From Arhodomonas sp051195215 (GTDB lineage Bacteria > Pseudomonadota > Gammaproteobacteria > Nitrococcales > Nitrococcaceae), in the NCBI RefSeq assembly GCF_051195215.1, contig NZ_JBNAZM010000007.1, positions 86,073-150,072 on the forward strand: DNA of 64,000 bases. The letters run 5' to 3'. Under the pieces are notes generated by a model, which was not told the DNA's origin, made no database searches, and saw only the letters and a program-made list of their open reading frames with translations. Every line of letters begins with the position of its first letter. The stretch's first letter is position 1. Of the stretch, positions 1-8,000 are shown in pieces. A program made the translations under genes and the position numbers.

Positions 1-238
1 GTCGTTCCAGGCGGGCGCCGGAAGCCGTTGCCAGCAGCTCGGCGAGCGTGGTCTTGCCAGTGCCCGGCGGCCCCCAGAGGATCATGGAGCGCACGCTGCC
101 GGAGTCGGCCATCCGGCGCAGCGGCTTGCCCGGTCCCACCAGGTGAGTCTGCCCGGTGAACGTGTCCAGACTGCGCGGACGCATCCGGTGAGCCAGGGGT
201 TCGTGTTCGCGGTTGGCGGAGTGTTCGAACAGGTCCAT
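1..238 (-). CDS. rarA: Replication-associated recombination AAA ATPase RarA, N-terminal part
   Basis: AAA+ ATPase of the RarA/MgsA (WRNIP1) family, which acts at stalled replication forks in the cytoplasm. Only the first 79 residues are visible because the gene runs off the left edge. The start is ATG at 238-236. The protein begins MDLFEHSANRE and has the family's early pattern of a short basic segment (PLAHRMRPRSLDTFTGQ) followed by a Walker A motif, GPPGTGKTT, near residues 56-64. The gene is divergent from crcB. The family call rests on the N-terminal signature and Walker A; the ATPase core and C-terminal domain cannot be checked. Confidence 0.85.
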   Translation of the reverse strand, partial: MDLFEHSANREHEPLAHRMRPRSLDTFTGQTHLVGPGKPLRRMADSGSVRSMILWGPPGTGKTTLAELLATASGARLER

Positions 239-339
239 GGTGCTCGTACGGCGACGGTGTCGGAACTCTCGCGGGACTTTACGCCCCTGTGACCTGGACG
301 CAAGCTCGGGCGGTCTGTGCGCCCGGGTGCCGGGCCGGG

Positions 340-469
340 TACAATTCAGGCCTTTGCCGAGCAGCCATTGTCGCTGAGCGGCGGCGATGCATACCCGTTG
401 CCGGTGGGGCGCAGTCCGCGGTGCTTTACCCAGTACTGGAACGATGACGTTTAATCGCTTGTTTATAAT
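340..469 (+). promoter_or_regulatory. Intergenic region with promoter-like boxes upstream of crcB-serS
   Basis: The 311-base gap between divergent rarA and crcB (239-549) holds no convincing gene. It contains a perfect -10 hexamer, TATAAT, at 464-469, in an unusually A/T-rich patch for this genome, and a weaker TACAAT at 340-345. Neither has a good -35 box at 17 bp. The first probably drives crcB-serS. This is inferred from composition and position only. Confidence 0.4.
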
Positions 470-549
470 ACCGTCCCTTACCTCATGGAAGCCCTTGACG
501 CCGGAACGTGCGACGCTCCGGCGGTGGGTCGCGGACGAGGGGGGTGGCC

Positions 550-927
550 ATGTGGCCTGAGGTCGCGGCGGCGGCGATCGGTGGCGCGGTCGGCGCGAGC
601 GCCCGATTCGCAGTCACCGTATGGGTCGCGGACTGGTTCGGGCGGGATTTTCCCTGGGGCACGCTGATCGTGAACGTGGTGGGCAGCTTCCTGCTCGGCA
701 TGTTGTTCGTGCTCACCGTCGAGCGTGGCGAGTTGCCGGCGGTATGGCGCGCCGCGTTGATGGTCGGGGTGCTGGGGGCGTTCACCACCTTCTCCACGTT
801 CGCGGTGGACAGCGTTGCGCTGCTCGAGCAGGGGGAGGTGGTTCGGGCATTCGCCAACCTGTGCGCGAACGTGATCATCTGTTTTGTCATGGCGTGGCTG
901 GGATTCCGACTAGTACGCCTTATCTGA
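550..927 (+). CDS. crcB: Fluoride ion channel CrcB/Fluc
   Basis: Small inner-membrane protein of 125 residues that exports fluoride as a dual-topology dimer (family knowledge). Four hydrophobic segments are visible. The diagnostic Fluc stretch GAFTTFSTFAVDS lies near residues 76-88, with the conserved TTFSTF core, and there is an early GGAVGASARF turn. The chosen start, ATG at 550, follows GAGGGGGGTGGCC; an in-frame start at 508 would add a hydrophilic extension unlike the family. serS follows 19 bases later and may share its transcript. No fluoride riboswitch was identified upstream. Confidence 0.9.
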   Translation: MWPEVAAAAIGGAVGASARFAVTVWVADWFGRDFPWGTLIVNVVGSFLLGMLFVLTVERGELPAVWRAALMVGVLGAFTTFSTFAVDSVALLEQGEVVRAFANLCANVIICFVMAWLGFRLVRLI

Positions 928-946
928 CGAGGAATCGAGCAAAGAC

Positions 947-2218
947 ATGCTGGATACGAAAGCGCTGAGAAGCGATCTGGACGGCGTGGCCACGGCCCTG
1001 CGCCGGCGCGGTTTCGAGCTGGACACGGTGGCTTACCGGGCGCTCGAGGAGCGCCGACGCGAGCTGCAGGTCCGCACCCAGGAGCTGCAGAACGAACGCA
1101 AGACGCGTTCCAAGGCCATCGGACAGGCCAAGGCTCGCGGCGAAGACATCCAGCCGCTGCTCGACGAGGTGGCGGATCTCGGCGACCGTGTGAAGTCCGC
1201 CGAGGACGAGCTGGCGGAGGTTCAGGACGAGCTCCACCAGATTCACCTCGGGCTGCCGAACATCCCGCACCCGGATGTTCCCGAAGGCGAGGACGAAGAC
1301 GACAACGTGGAAGTCCGGCGTTGGGGCGAAACGCCGACATTCGAGTTCAAGGCACGTGACCACGTCGAGATCGGGGCCCTGGCCAACGGGATGGATTTCG
1401 AGGCGGCCGCGCGGCTGGCCGCGTCGCGCTTCGTCGTCATGCGCGGCGCCGTTGCGCGGCTGCACCGCGCGCTCGCTCAGTTCATGCTCGATCTGCACAC
1501 TGGCGAGCACGGTTACGAGGAGGTCTACGTCCCTTACATCGTCTCCGCCAAGGCCCTCGAGGGCACAGGGCAATTACCGAAATTCGGGGAGGATCTTTTC
1601 GCGATTGCCGGTGACCAGGGGCTCTACCTCATCCCCACCGCCGAGGTGCCTGTCACCAACCTCGCCGGCGAGCAGATACTCGAGCCCGAGGCGCTGCCAA
1701 TGCGCATGGTGGCGCATACGCCGTGCTTCCGCTCCGAGGCCGGCTCCTACGGCAAGGACACCCGGGGCATGATCCGCCAGCATCAATTCGACAAGGTGGA
1801 GCTGGTGCACGTGGTGCGGCCGGAGGCATCCTACGAGGCCCTGGAGACATTGACGGCCCACGCCGAGCGGGTACTCCAGCTGCTGGAGTTGCCTTATCGG
1901 GTGGTGACCCTGTGCACCGGCGACATGGGCGCCGCCGCGGCCAAGACGTACGACATCGAGGTGTGGTTGCCGGGGCAGGAGCGCTACCGCGAGATCTCCT
2001 CGTGCAGCAATGCCGAGGCCTATCAGGCTCGGCGCATGCAGGCGCGCTGGCGCAATCCGGAGACGGGCAAGCCGGAGCCTGTGCACACGCTCAATGGCTC
2101 GGGGCTCGCTGTCGGACGCTGCCTTATCGCGGTGCTGGAGAACTACCAGGAGGCGGACGGTCGCGTGCGGGTACCAGAGCGGCTTCGTGGCTACCTGGGC
2201 GGGGCCGAATATCTGTGA
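947..2218 (+). CDS. serS: Seryl-tRNA synthetase
   Basis: Class II aminoacyl-tRNA synthetase that charges tRNA-Ser in the cytoplasm. At 423 residues it has the normal family length. An N-terminal coiled-coil arm spans about residues 30-105 and is followed by an acidic linker, PEGEDEDDN, at 112-120. Motif 2 (CFRSEAGSYGKDTRGM, about 260-275) and motif 3 (NGSGLAVGRCLIAVLENYQ, from about 383) are intact. Start ATG at 947 has GAGGAATCGAGC upstream. The acidic linker fits a halophilic host. Its substrate is the tRNA family that serves as the prophage attachment site downstream. Confidence 0.97.
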   Translation: MLDTKALRSDLDGVATALRRRGFELDTVAYRALEERRRELQVRTQELQNERKTRSKAIGQAKARGEDIQPLLDEVADLGDRVKSAEDELAEVQDELHQIHLGLPNIPHPDVPEGEDEDDNVEVRRWGETPTFEFKARDHVEIGALANGMDFEAAARLAASRFVVMRGAVARLHRALAQFMLDLHTGEHGYEEVYVPYIVSAKALEGTGQLPKFGEDLFAIAGDQGLYLIPTAEVPVTNLAGEQILEPEALPMRMVAHTPCFRSEAGSYGKDTRGMIRQHQFDKVELVHVVRPEASYEALETLTAHAERVLQLLELPYRVVTLCTGDMGAAAAKTYDIEVWLPGQERYREISSCSNAEAYQARRMQARWRNPETGKPEPVHTLNGSGLAVGRCLIAVLENYQEADGRVRVPERLRGYLGGAEYL

Positions 2219-2424
2219 GTAAACGCATAGCCGGTGTGTGGCTGTCAGAATCCGCTGACATATGATTCGGCATTCGCCCGACTGTGGGTGAACGCGCGGC
2301 CGGTTTAAAGTGGATCCCGCGTGGGGCGGCCAGCCCGTCTCCCGCGCCGGATGCGGTAAATGCCGACCATGGAAGGTCAAGCCGAGGGAATGGCGGCCGG
2401 CAGGGATGCTGACGAGGGGGCAGG

Positions 2425-2466
2425 GAGGCCCCGGTCGGGCAGGGAAGCCCGCTACCGACCGGCCTC
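2425..2466. terminator. GC-rich hairpin between convergent serS and smr
   Basis: GAGGCC (2425-2430) and GGTCGG (2433-2438) pair with CCGACC (2455-2460) and GGCCTC (2461-2466), giving a 12-bp stem with one 2-nt bulge. It lies just past the stop of the minus-strand gene and about 200 bases past serS. No T-run follows on either strand, so it is a weak terminator candidate. Nothing else was recognised in 2219-2479. Confidence 0.35.
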
Positions 2467-2479
2467 GTGTTGCAGGAAG

Positions 2480-3031
2480 TCATCCCTCTCCGGTGATGAG
2501 GACATAGACCGCGCCGGTTCCACCGTCCGCACGTCGGGCCGAGCAGAACGCGAGCACGTCATCGCGCCGACGCAACCAGCGATCCACTTTACCCTTGAGC
2601 ACCGGCCCCGCGTTGCGCGAGCCGCGACCCTTGCCGTGGACGATGCGCGCGCAGCGCACGCCGCGGAGGTGGCACTCGTGGAAAAAACCGCGCAGTGCGC
2701 TGCCCGCCTCGGCGACCGTCATGCCGTGGAGATCAAGCTCCGCCTGGATGCTGTATTGCCCGCGGCGCAAACGCCGCAGCAGGCGGCTTTGCAGGCCGGG
2801 GCGCAGGTAGCTCAGCGCCTCGCCACGCTCCGGGCCCAGATCGGTGTCATCCAGGGGCGGGCGTAGCAACTCCTCCATGACCTGGCGGTCGTCCGCGTAT
2901 CGCTGTCTCGGCACGGGGCGTGGCCGCGGGCGTTCGAGCACCGCGCGGCGATCGTGGTCCGGCAGCCGGCGTACGTCCTGCATGGCCTCGCGGAAGAGGG
3001 AGCGGTCCGCGTCCGAGTCGTATTCGCTCAC
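2480..3031 (-). CDS. Smr-domain protein (SmrA/YdaL-like)
   Basis: 183-residue cytoplasmic protein with a C-terminal Smr domain, related to the MutS2 C-terminus and to endonuclease- or RNA-cleaving Smr proteins. The domain signature is LDLHGMTVAEA at about 99-109 and the HGKGRGS loop at about 132-138. The N-terminal 80 residues are charged and match the DUF-type extension of stand-alone gammaproteobacterial Smr proteins. The start chosen is GTG at 3031, which follows GGGGGGACGCC. An upstream in-frame ATG at 3139 would add 36 unlikely residues. The exact substrate is not known. Confidence 0.85.
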   Translation of the reverse strand: MSEYDSDADRSLFREAMQDVRRLPDHDRRAVLERPRPRPVPRQRYADDRQVMEELLRPPLDDTDLGPERGEALSYLRPGLQSRLLRRLRRGQYSIQAELDLHGMTVAEAGSALRGFFHECHLRGVRCARIVHGKGRGSRNAGPVLKGKVDRWLRRRDDVLAFCSARRADGGTGAVYVLITGEG

Positions 3032-3200
3032 GGCGTCCCCCCGACAGTCGGTCGAATCGATAGTGGCGTCGTGCCCTCTGCCGGTTCCGGACCGCGTGGT
3101 GACTGCGGTCGGATTCCGGTAACCGGTGACCCGCCACACTGCGTTATCCTACCCGTCGGCGTCTGTGCTCCGCTACCGGCACTGTCGTACGATGCCGCCT

Positions 3201-3227
3201 TTGCGTAGGCATGCGTCGCGGTATACT
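3201..3227 (+). promoter_or_regulatory. Possible surE operon promoter
   Basis: TATACT at 3222-3227 resembles a sigma-70 -10 box. TTGCGT at 3201-3206 could be a -35 box, but the 15-bp spacer is short. It lies about 100 bp upstream of surE, in the 295-bp gap that otherwise holds nothing recognisable. Confidence 0.35.
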
Positions 3228-3326
3228 GGCCAGCGATGACGGTGCCGGCCGCGTTTTCGCATTGATGAATGTGCTGACGTTGGGGGCGGCTCATAACGTA
3301 GAGCAATGCATGAGGCTGGGAGGGGC

Positions 3327-4076
3327 ATGCGCATCCTCGTGAGCAATGACGACGGCTACCGGGCACCCGGCGTGCGCGCCCTTGCGCAGGCACTGGCGGA
3401 GTATGCCGAGGTTGTCGTGGTGGCACCCGAGCGCGACCGCAGCGGCGCGTCCAATTCCCTGACACTGGATACGCCGTTGCGCGTGTGGCCGGTGCGCGAC
3501 GGGGTCTACCGTGTCGAAGGGACGCCCACGGACTGCGTGCACCTCGCGGTAACCGGGCTGTTGAATCCGGAGCCCGATATGGTGATTTCGGGGATCAACG
3601 CCGGCGCCAACCTGGGAGACGACGTCCTCTACAGCGGTACCGTGGCTGCGGCGATGGAAGGCCGGCACCTGGGGTTGCCGGCGATCGCCATATCGCTGGC
3701 CGGTGACGAGCCGGCACACTACGACTCGGCTTCGCAAGTGGCAGCAACGCTCCTCGCGCGCCTGCGCAGCGATCCGCTACCGGCGGATACCATTCTCAAC
3801 GTCAACGTCCCCGACCGTCCGTGGGAGGCGCTCGCGGGTTTCGAGGCCACGCGTCTCGGCCAGCGCCACCGCGCGGAGCCGGTGGTACGCGCCGAGGATC
3901 CGCGCGGCCGGCCGATTTACTGGATCGGTCCGCCGGGCGGGGGGGAGGACGACGGCGCCGGAACCGATTTCGACGCCGTGCGCCGCGGATACGTCTCGGT
4001 GACGCCGCTGCAGGTGGATCTCACGCGCTACCAGGCGATGGATCAGATCGCGGGCTGGATCGAGGGGCTGCGATGA
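3327..4076 (+). CDS. surE: 5'/3'-nucleotidase SurE
   Basis: Metal-dependent stationary-phase survival nucleotidase of 249 residues. Metal-binding residues are visible in the N-terminal MRILVSNDDGYRAPG (Asp-Asp) and in SGINAGANLGDDVLYSGTV near residues 89-107. The nucleotide-binding GTPTDCVHLA lies between them. Start ATG at 3327 follows GGGAGGGGC; the ATG 21 bases earlier lacks a good ribosome site. It begins the surE-pcm-yqaA-nlpD run, and its stop overlaps the pcm start in ATGA. Confidence 0.95.
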   Translation: MRILVSNDDGYRAPGVRALAQALAEYAEVVVVAPERDRSGASNSLTLDTPLRVWPVRDGVYRVEGTPTDCVHLAVTGLLNPEPDMVISGINAGANLGDDVLYSGTVAAAMEGRHLGLPAIAISLAGDEPAHYDSASQVAATLLARLRSDPLPADTILNVNVPDRPWEALAGFEATRLGQRHRAEPVVRAEDPRGRPIYWIGPPGGGEDDGAGTDFDAVRRGYVSVTPLQVDLTRYQAMDQIAGWIEGLR

Positions 4077-4741
4077 TCGCCGGCCCCCGCGAGCGTGGTA
4101 TCGGTATGACGTCTCAACGCACTCGCGAGCGTCTCGTACGGCGCCTGGGTGACGAGGGCATCCGCGATGCGCGGGTGCTCAACGTCATGCGCCACATCCC
4201 GCGGCATCTGTTCGTCGATGAGGCACTGGCGAGCCGCGCCTACGAGGATACGGCGCTGCCCATCGGGCATGGGCAAACGATCTCCCAGCCCTATATCGTC
4301 GCGCGCATGACTGAAGCGTTGCTTCGCGGCGGGCACGAGCCGCGGTCAGTACTCGAGGTGGGCACCGGCTGTGGCTACCAGACCGCGGTGCTGGCGGCGC
4401 TGGTGCCGAAGGTGTTCACCATCGAGCGTGTTCGCGCGCTTTACAGTATGGCCAACGAGCGGTTCCGCGAGCTCAAGCTCTACAATATCCGCCAGCGTCT
4501 CGGCGACGGCTACAAGGGCTGGGAGGGTGAGGCGCCGTTCGACGGTATCCTGTTGACGGCCGCGCCGCCGCAGGTGCCACAGGGGCTGTTGGATCAACTC
4601 GCCGTCGGCGGGCGGCTCGTCGCACCGGTCGGTGAGACCGGCCATCAGGTTCTCCGCGTTATCGACCGCACCGACTCGGGATTCGAAGTGCGCGAGGAGA
4701 ATCGCGTCAGTTTCGTGCCCATGAAGGAAGGGCTTGAGTGA
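4073..4741 (+). CDS. pcm: Protein-L-isoaspartate O-methyltransferase
   Basis: SAM-dependent repair enzyme (222 residues) that methylates L-isoaspartyl residues in aged proteins. The SAM-binding motif EVGTGCGYQTAVLAAL lies near residues 94-109. The conserved substrate region ALPIGHGQTISQPYIVARM is near 60-78. ATG at 4073 overlaps the surE stop (ATGA), which implies translational coupling. A later in-frame ATG at 4106 would remove a non-conserved N-terminus and is a possible alternative start. The cluster with surE, nlpD and rpoS is the usual stationary-phase arrangement. Confidence 0.95.
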   Translation: MIAGPRERGIGMTSQRTRERLVRRLGDEGIRDARVLNVMRHIPRHLFVDEALASRAYEDTALPIGHGQTISQPYIVARMTEALLRGGHEPRSVLEVGTGCGYQTAVLAALVPKVFTIERVRALYSMANERFRELKLYNIRQRLGDGYKGWEGEAPFDGILLTAAPPQVPQGLLDQLAVGGRLVAPVGETGHQVLRVIDRTDSGFEVREENRVSFVPMKEGLE

Positions 4742-5319
4742 ACCGTCTATTTTCGCGCTTATACGCCTGGACGCTCGCGTGGGCCGGTCACCGCAGGGCA
4801 CCGTGGTTCCTGGCGGTGCTGAGCTTCGCGGAGTCGTCGTTTTTCCCTATCCCCCCCGATGTGCTGCTGGCGCCCATGGTGCTCGCCCGCCCCGCTCGGG
4901 CCGTGAGGCTGGCGCTGCTGACCACCGCCGCGTCGGTGCTTGGTGGGCTCGCCGGCTATCTCATCGGCTATTATGCGCTGGATGTGATCACCCCCTGGCT
5001 GAAGGAGCTCGGATACTGGTCCGGGTATCTGCGGGTGCACGAATGGTTCGTTGCCTGGGGGTTCTGGGTGGTGCTCATCGCGGGTTTCTCACCGATACCC
5101 TACAAGCTCTTCACCATCGCCGCCGGTGCGCTGTCGCTGGCGGTGATCCCGTTCGTTATCGCCTCGGTCATCGGACGCGGGGCGCGTTTCCTGCTGGTGG
5201 CAATGCTGGTCGCCTGGGGCGGCCCACGGGTGGAGCCGTGGCTGCACACGTATATCGATCGTATCGGCTGGGCGACGGTCGCGCTGCTCGCCGTGGCGGT
5301 CGTGCTCGTACAGCTCTAG
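4738..5319 (+). CDS. yqaA: YqaA-family (DedA/VTT-related) inner-membrane protein
   Basis: 193-residue membrane protein with about five hydrophobic segments and paired re-entrant motifs SFFPIPPDVLL (about 31-41) and GFSPIPYKLFTIAAG (about 118-132), typical of the VTT/SNARE-associated DedA superfamily. Family members are linked to lipid scrambling or flipping and to envelope homeostasis; the exact role of YqaA is unclear. The start is GTG at 4738, overlapping the pcm stop. Its 3' end overlaps the proposed nlpD start by 82 bp. Confidence 0.85.
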   Translation: MNRLFSRLYAWTLAWAGHRRAPWFLAVLSFAESSFFPIPPDVLLAPMVLARPARAVRLALLTTAASVLGGLAGYLIGYYALDVITPWLKELGYWSGYLRVHEWFVAWGFWVVLIAGFSPIPYKLFTIAAGALSLAVIPFVIASVIGRGARFLLVAMLVAWGGPRVEPWLHTYIDRIGWATVALLAVAVVLVQL

Positions 5320-6113
5320 CGGCCGTTCTGCTCGGAGGTCTTGTCACGGCCGGCCTCGGCGGTTGTGCCGGGCCCGGCTATCGTGACGACGGCCGCCCGC
5401 CGGCAGGCTATGCCGGCGACCCGCCGGCGGTCTACAGCGTCGAACGTGGTGACACGCTGTACGCCATCGCCTGGCGTTACGACTTGAATTTCCGGCAGGT
5501 GGCCTACTGGAATCGAATCGACCCGCCGTACACGATCTACCCGGGACAGAAGCTGCTGCTGCGCCCGAGCCAGGCATCCGCCGGTGCCGCCAAGGGCGGG
5601 CGCGATGGCACGTCGGATCGGCCGTCCTCGTCCACCGGGTCCACCGATACCGCGAAGACGTCCAGGCCCGCGGCCAAGTCCAAACCCAAGTCCAAGGCAA
5701 CGTCGAAACCGGATCGGCGGCAGCCACCACGGCGCGATTCCGACATTGCCTGGCGATGGCCGGTGGACGGCCCGGTGCTGCGCAAGTTTCAGGGTCCCAA
5801 TGCCGGCAAGCAGGGCGTGACCATCGGTGGTGACGCGGGAACCCGGGTGCGCGCCGCGGCCGACGGGCGCGTGGTGTACAGCGGTAGCGGGCTACGCGGC
5901 TACGGTCGGCTGGTGATCGTCAGGCACAACCAGACCTATCTCACCGCCTACGCATACAACCAGAAGTTGCTCGTGCGTGAGGGGGAGAATGTCCGTGCCG
6001 GCCAGGCCGTTGCACACATGGGCTCCACTCCGGAAGGCCGCGACGGACTGCACTTCGAGCTGCGCCGCAACGGCAAGCCGGTGAATCCGCTGAGCTACCT
6101 GCCCCGCCGGTAA
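5238..6113 (+). CDS. nlpD: Murein hydrolase activator NlpD (lipoprotein, LysM + degenerate LytM)
   Basis: Outer-membrane lipoprotein that activates an amidase during septum splitting. The visible parts are an arginine-rich n-region, hydrophobic core, lipobox LGGC, a LysM domain (YSVERGDTLYAIAWRYD...), a Pro/Ser/Lys-rich linker and a C-terminal M23/LytM domain. The LytM zinc ligands are partly lost: GVTIGG replaces the GxDxxG-like site and AYAYN replaces AYAHN, while LHFEL keeps its His. This fits a non-catalytic activator like E. coli NlpD. The start is uncertain: GTG 5238 is the only standard start before the signal peptide, giving 291 residues and overlapping yqaA. Confidence 0.85.
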   Translation: MAAHVYRSYRLGDGRAARRGGRARTALAAVLLGGLVTAGLGGCAGPGYRDDGRPPAGYAGDPPAVYSVERGDTLYAIAWRYDLNFRQVAYWNRIDPPYTIYPGQKLLLRPSQASAGAAKGGRDGTSDRPSSSTGSTDTAKTSRPAAKSKPKSKATSKPDRRQPPRRDSDIAWRWPVDGPVLRKFQGPNAGKQGVTIGGDAGTRVRAAADGRVVYSGSGLRGYGRLVIVRHNQTYLTAYAYNQKLLVREGENVRAGQAVAHMGSTPEGRDGLHFELRRNGKPVNPLSYLPRR

Positions 6114-6287
6114 CTGCGCGTAGGTGCGCTATTCCGTCGACGACGGCCCTGTCGGGGAATGGGTGATGGGCCCGGGGATCGCAACCGGTGGGTGGCCGCA
6201 CCGGGACTCGGTCGTTGGCCGGGCGGAAACGTTCGCGGCACTTCCAGCTCGCCACTTGCCCCTTATGTTCTAGGCTGAAATAACCCG

Positions 6288-6316
6288 TTGCTTCACTCTC
6301 CGTGCGGGCATATATT
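6288..6316 (+). promoter_or_regulatory. Putative sigma-70 promoter of rpoS
   Basis: TTGCTT (6288-6293), a 17-bp spacer and TATATT (6311-6316) form a credible promoter in the 304-bp gap between nlpD and rpoS (6114-6417), which has no gene. The predicted transcript would carry a leader of about 95 nt. That leader contains inverted repeats such as GGAAC/GTTCC (from about 6354) and CCCGT/ACGGG (6383-6398), which could be a site for post-transcriptional control. The promoter call is by eye only. Confidence 0.55.
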
Positions 6317-6417
6317 GGAGCCAACACAAAACGATAAGCCGGTTTTTCCTCGTGGAACCCCACGTTCCGAACACAGACCGGCCCGTAGGAACGGGTCGGG
6401 GGCACGGAGGAGAAGGC

Positions 6418-7446
6418 ATGGCCAGGAAGCAGGCACTCAGGGTCGACCCTGAATCCAACCCGGCGGCAGGCGAGGAGTTGGAAGACGAGCTCGTACTCGA
6501 GGGGGACGACGCGGTTCGGGAAGAACCGGAAGCGAAGGATGGCGAAGCCGCAACGGACGACGAGAACGCGTCCGCCAGCCGCGGCAAGGCACGGCGGAGC
6601 GAGGCACACGAACCCACCCTGGATGCCACCCAGCTCTACCTCAACGAAATCGGCTTTTCCCCGCTGCTGACGGCGGAGGAGGAAGTTTACTATTCACGCC
6701 GCGCCCAGCGTGGGTGTGCCGCCTCACGCCAGCGCATGATCGAGAGCAACCTGCGGCTGGTGGTGAAGATCGCACGGCGGTACATGAACCGGGGGCTCGC
6801 ATTTCTCGATCTCATCGAAGAGGGCAACCTCGGGCTGATCCGTGCGGTGGAGAAGTTCGATCCCGAACGCGGTTTCCGTTTCTCCACGTACGCGACGTGG
6901 TGGATACGCCAGACCATCGAACGGGCGATCATGAATCAGACCCGTACGATCCGTTTGCCCATCCACGTTATCAAGGAAATCAACCAGTACCTGCGCACTG
7001 CTCGTCAACTGGTTCAGGAGTTGGACCACGAGCCCACGATCGAGGAGATCGCCCGTGCGATGGATCGTCCGGTGGAGGATGTGCGCCGGATGATGGGGTT
7101 GAACGAGGGGGTGACATCAGTGGATGTGCCCATCGGAAAGGACGCCGATCGCGTACTGCTCGACGCGATTCCGGATGAGACCAACCCGGACCCCTTCGCC
7201 GCCCTGGAGGACGACGACGTACTCACTCACCTCGACGCCTGGCTGGAGCAGCTCACCGACAAGCAGCGTGCGGTGGTGGAGCGGCGGTTCGGGTTGCACG
7301 GCTACGAAAAGGCAACGCTCGAGGAGGTCGGTAACGAGATCGGCGTAACCCGCGAGCGGGTGCGCCAGATTCAGATCGACGCTCTGCGCAAGCTTCGCGA
7401 TGTCATGGAGCGGGCGGGCTTCTCGCAGGACAACGTCTTCGGCTGA
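6418..7446 (+). CDS. rpoS: RNA polymerase sigma factor RpoS
   Basis: Stationary-phase/general stress sigma factor, 342 residues. After a strongly acidic N-terminus of about 70 residues come region 1.2 (DATQLYLNEIGFSPLL), region 2 (NLRLVVKIARRYMNRG, FSTYATWWIRQTIERAI), region 3 and region 4.2 (EEVGNEIGVTRERVRQIQI). Start ATG at 6418 follows GGAGGAGAAGGC; an in-frame ATG at 6352 is less likely. Location after nlpD is diagnostic for RpoS. The acidic extension is longer than in enteric RpoS, again consistent with a halophile. Confidence 0.95.
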   Translation: MARKQALRVDPESNPAAGEELEDELVLEGDDAVREEPEAKDGEAATDDENASASRGKARRSEAHEPTLDATQLYLNEIGFSPLLTAEEEVYYSRRAQRGCAASRQRMIESNLRLVVKIARRYMNRGLAFLDLIEEGNLGLIRAVEKFDPERGFRFSTYATWWIRQTIERAIMNQTRTIRLPIHVIKEINQYLRTARQLVQELDHEPTIEEIARAMDRPVEDVRRMMGLNEGVTSVDVPIGKDADRVLLDAIPDETNPDPFAALEDDDVLTHLDAWLEQLTDKQRAVVERRFGLHGYEKATLEEVGNEIGVTRERVRQIQIDALRKLRDVMERAGFSQDNVFG

Positions 7447-7447
7447 C

Positions 7448-7819
7448 TCATTCCAGCAGAAGGGCGGCGGCGACGTGCCGCCCTTCTGCCATGAGGATGT
7501 TGTAGGTGCGACACGCTGCCTGCGTGTCCATCACTTCGATGCCGATGCCGCGTTCGAGCACGGCCAGCATGATGGCGCGGCTGGGAAAACGCTGCCTGTC
7601 GCCGGTTCCGAGCAGTACGACCTCGGGTTCGAGGGCCAGCACCGCGTCGATGTGCTCCGCGTCGAGATCTTCGAAACGCTCCGGCGGCCAGTCCGTGATC
7701 AGGGTGTTGGGCGCGAGCAGGAGGCTGGTGTCGTAACTCGCCTCGTTAACGTGTATGCGCCCGGCCTCGTAGGCACGAACCCGGTAGGTGGCGTCGCCTG
7801 TTTCCTGTGTGAGTTTCAT
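7448..7819 (-). CDS. Mth938-like (DUF498/NDUFAF3-type) protein
   Basis: 123-residue protein of the Mth938-like fold family. Conserved features are TLITDWPPERFEDL, the central LEPEVVLLGTGDRQRFPS loop and the IGIEVMDTQAACRTYNILMAEGR C-terminal half. Biochemical function is unknown; a eukaryotic relative is a complex I assembly factor. Start ATG 7819 was chosen because the protein then begins MKLTQETG, as relatives do, and GGGGA precedes it. The gene is convergent with rpoS, only one base apart. Confidence 0.85.
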   Translation of the reverse strand: MKLTQETGDATYRVRAYEAGRIHVNEASYDTSLLLAPNTLITDWPPERFEDLDAEHIDAVLALEPEVVLLGTGDRQRFPSRAIMLAVLERGIGIEVMDTQAACRTYNILMAEGRHVAAALLLE

Positions 7820-8000
7820 TCCCCGAAGATAGCCGAGTGGGGTACGCACGGACAAGGCGAGCGGCCGTGTCTAATTGACAGTTCCCGGCACCGTCAGTAG
7901 CTTTTGGCCTCTATCGTCCTCCATCGCGCAGGCGCATGCGGCGCGCGCCGCGGCCGCGTCGGCAAACCATGGCACGACAACCACCACGCAGAGGCCCAAG

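Noticed and set aside
2219..2479. A tRNA gene after serS
   Set aside because: Looked for cloverleaf arms and a TTCRA loop next to serS; none is present.
4734..5237. In-frame extension upstream of nlpD
   Set aside because: It is the out-of-frame reading of yqaA; a lipoprotein signal begins only near 5300.
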